From assembly GCA_021613375.1 (NCBI GenBank), contig CM038720.1:10035462-10099461 (forward strand): 64,000 nucleotides of DNA, written 5' to 3'. The notes under the pieces were generated by a model. It worked only from the letters and a program-made list of their open reading frames with translations. It was not told the origin of the DNA and searched no databases. This DNA is from Megaleporinus macrocephalus (taxonomy: Eukaryota > Chordata > Actinopteri > Characiformes > Anostomidae). Of this stretch, positions 57,801 to 60,800 are shown piece by piece; position 1 is the stretch's first letter, and each line of letters starts with the position of its first letter. The position numbers and the translations under genes were made by a program.

Positions 57801-60800
57801 AGGAAACACACTATAAAACCCAAAGCCTGTACCAAGGGTATCTGAAAAAGGGCCAGTTTGATATTTGCCAGGGGGATCTAACATTAGCTTTCTAGTCAGC
57901 TAGCTAACATTAGAACCAGGGCATCAAACGTTTTTCATTTGTTTAAAAACTGTGACTCCCCTTACTAACTGGAGAAATTCCCTCTTCTTTTTTCCATCAC
58001 AAGGAAATTTCTAGAATGATAACTGAGTAGTTTGTTGTACTCAGACCTATTCAAACAACGGGGGCTTCAGCCAGTGCAGTAGAGGCTTAGGGCCTCTACC
58101 ATGAAGGTTGATACGTTACAGCTTAACAAGGGGATTGTACAGCAAAGGTGACAAAAACTTCACACCAGCTAACCCGCCAACTAATTGGCTCAGGAGTTGA
58201 ATTGGGAGTGCTTGAGAAGGGGAGAAAAAAAAAAAAATAAATAAAAAAAATCACCAAACTGTGCAGGATTCCTGCCCTCCAGGACCGGAGTTCCACACTA
58301 GCTTTACAATATAAACGTCCACAACTAATTTTAAAATGTGCATCAACATAAAACAGGCGATTTCAGCAATACAGTTCCTGCACGTGACAGAGGAACTGCT
58401 GGAGGGTTCGTGGTCTGGGATTAACATTAAAGACAAAGGTGATTGTGGCGTTTGGAGAGATCTCCATATCCATGGCTCTTTATCCTGACTCAGCTAAGCT
58501 GTCAAAAACAGTAGCCAAGAAGCTTACCTGCTGTGACTCGCTGGACTTAAACGCGTCCTTGAGGATCTCTACAGCCTTTGATGGGTCCACGTACTTTCTC
58601 CTGGAGCCCACCATCAAGGAGAAGAGATTCCGCAGCTCCTGCATGAAGGGCAGGTTCCGGTGCTCCTGAACAGGGGTGGAAAAAAGAGATTCCTACATCA
58701 GAAAATTACAAGGCATGGATTTTTTTATATGTCGATATTATATATGGACATGTGTACAGTACATAAGTATATGTACAGCGTATAAACCCTGCAGCACCTA
58801 CATATCTATATATACACTACCAGTGAAACGTTTCAGTACACTACTAGTCAAAACCAGTTTAAAAACAGTTCTAAAACGTTTGACTGGTAGTGTATCTAAA
58901 ACGTTTGACTGGTAGTGTTACTAAAACGTTTGAGTGGTAGTGTATCTAAAACGTTTGACTGGTAGTGTACTAAAAACGTTTGACTGGTAGCGTACTAAAA
59001 ACGTTTGACTGGTAGCGTATCTAAAACGTTTGACTGGTAGCGTATCTAAAACGTTTGGCTGGTAGTGTATCTAAAACATTTGGCTGGTAGTGTATTTAAA
59101 ACGTTTGGCTGGTAGTGTATTTAAAACGTTTGACTGGTAGTGTTACTAAAACGTTTGGCTGGTAGTGTATCTAAAACGTTTGACTGGTAGTGTACTAAAA
59201 ACGTTTGACTGGTAGCGTACTAAAAACGTTTGACTGGTAGCGTATCTAAAACGTTTGACTGGTAGCGTATCTAAAACGTTTGGCTGGTAGTGTATCTAAA
59301 ACGTTTGACTGGTAGCGTATCTAAAACGTTTGACTGGTAGTGTACTAAAAACGTTTGACTGGTAGCGTATCTAAAACGTTTGACTGGTAGTGTATCTAAA
59401 ACGTTTGACTGGTAGTGTACTAAAACGTTTGACTGGTAGTGTATCTAAAACGTTTGACTGGTAGTGTATCTAAAACGTTTGACTGGTAGTGTATCTAAAA
59501 CATTTGACTGGTAGTGTATCTAAAACATTTGGCTGGTAGTGTATTTAAAACGTTTGGCTGGTAGTGTATCTAAAACGTTTGGCTGGTAGTGTATCTAAAA
59601 CGTTTGGCTGGTAGTGTATCTAAAACATTTGGCTGGTAGTGTATCTAAAACATTTGACTGGTAGTGTATCTAAAACGTTTGGCTGGTACATACATACATA
59701 CTGATAGATAAATACAATTTCATACACATGTATAGAAACTCCAGCATTCTAAGAACCAGGGCAAACGCCGAAGCTTAAGGCAAAACATGAGGCAAAAGTA
59801 AATAAACATGTTTGCCCATCAGAATCATGTGAGGTCCTCAGGGCAAAGCTTCTGGGTCCGGTGCTTCCCACTGGGAGAAACAGTGCCCCATGCTAAGAGC
59901 TAGCCTCACTGATAAGAAAGAAGCCTTCATCAGCTTTTATGACCAGGATCTTTCCCTCCTCCTCCGAGCACTGCTTGCAATGATAACAGATTACAGGCTA
60001 AACACTGCATGAGCTTTTCCCACTGACCACGAAGCAAGCGAGAAATTGAGTGTGGGGACTGAATCAGCAGCTCAGTGGTCCACTAGCAGAGGAATCAGCT
60101 TAGCACAGATTAGAGGCCATGGGTGCTGACCTTAACGCAAGCTCCCGGCCCGGCGAGAAAGAGGAGGGGGGGGCTTAGAGAGAGAGAGAGAGAAAAAAAA
60201 AACACCCCACAAACACAGGGATTGCAGACACTCTGCTGAGGTTGACTCTGGGACTGAACGTATTACCAAATCGCTCAGACTGCGAGGCCCTATGGCCATG
60301 CAGCTGTGACACTGTGAGAGCGGCAATGCCAGAGAACAAAAGGCCTTTCAAAAAAAGCTCTTCTTCTGGTTCACCTCTCCCACACAAAGGCTAATCAGCT
60401 AGCTCAAAAGCATGCCTCCCCATCACAACGGAACAGACTCAGCAAGGAACTGAGGCACGGCTACCAAAGGTCAGGCTTATAGGAAGTAGCTCTCAGCGAG
60501 ACGTAAGCTCATACGAAGGGCCTCCTATGGCTGGCTGTAGCAGGTAGGTGGTAGTGGTAAGAAGTAGCAGTAGGAATGGTTTATCTATCACAGCTTTGAA
60601 AGTCATCAGCCAGGACAGGACTGGTGTCCACATGTCAGAGCTACGACATCACAAACAAATACTAGAAGTCAATAGTCACCTAAACCTTTTCTTTAAATAC
60701 AACCCCAAAACTTCTCTCTGTGCCTCTCAAACATATCCAGGTCTTTATTAAGCTCACACAGATTTGTTGATGTGGTTCAGGACAGAGTATGACACACTGT

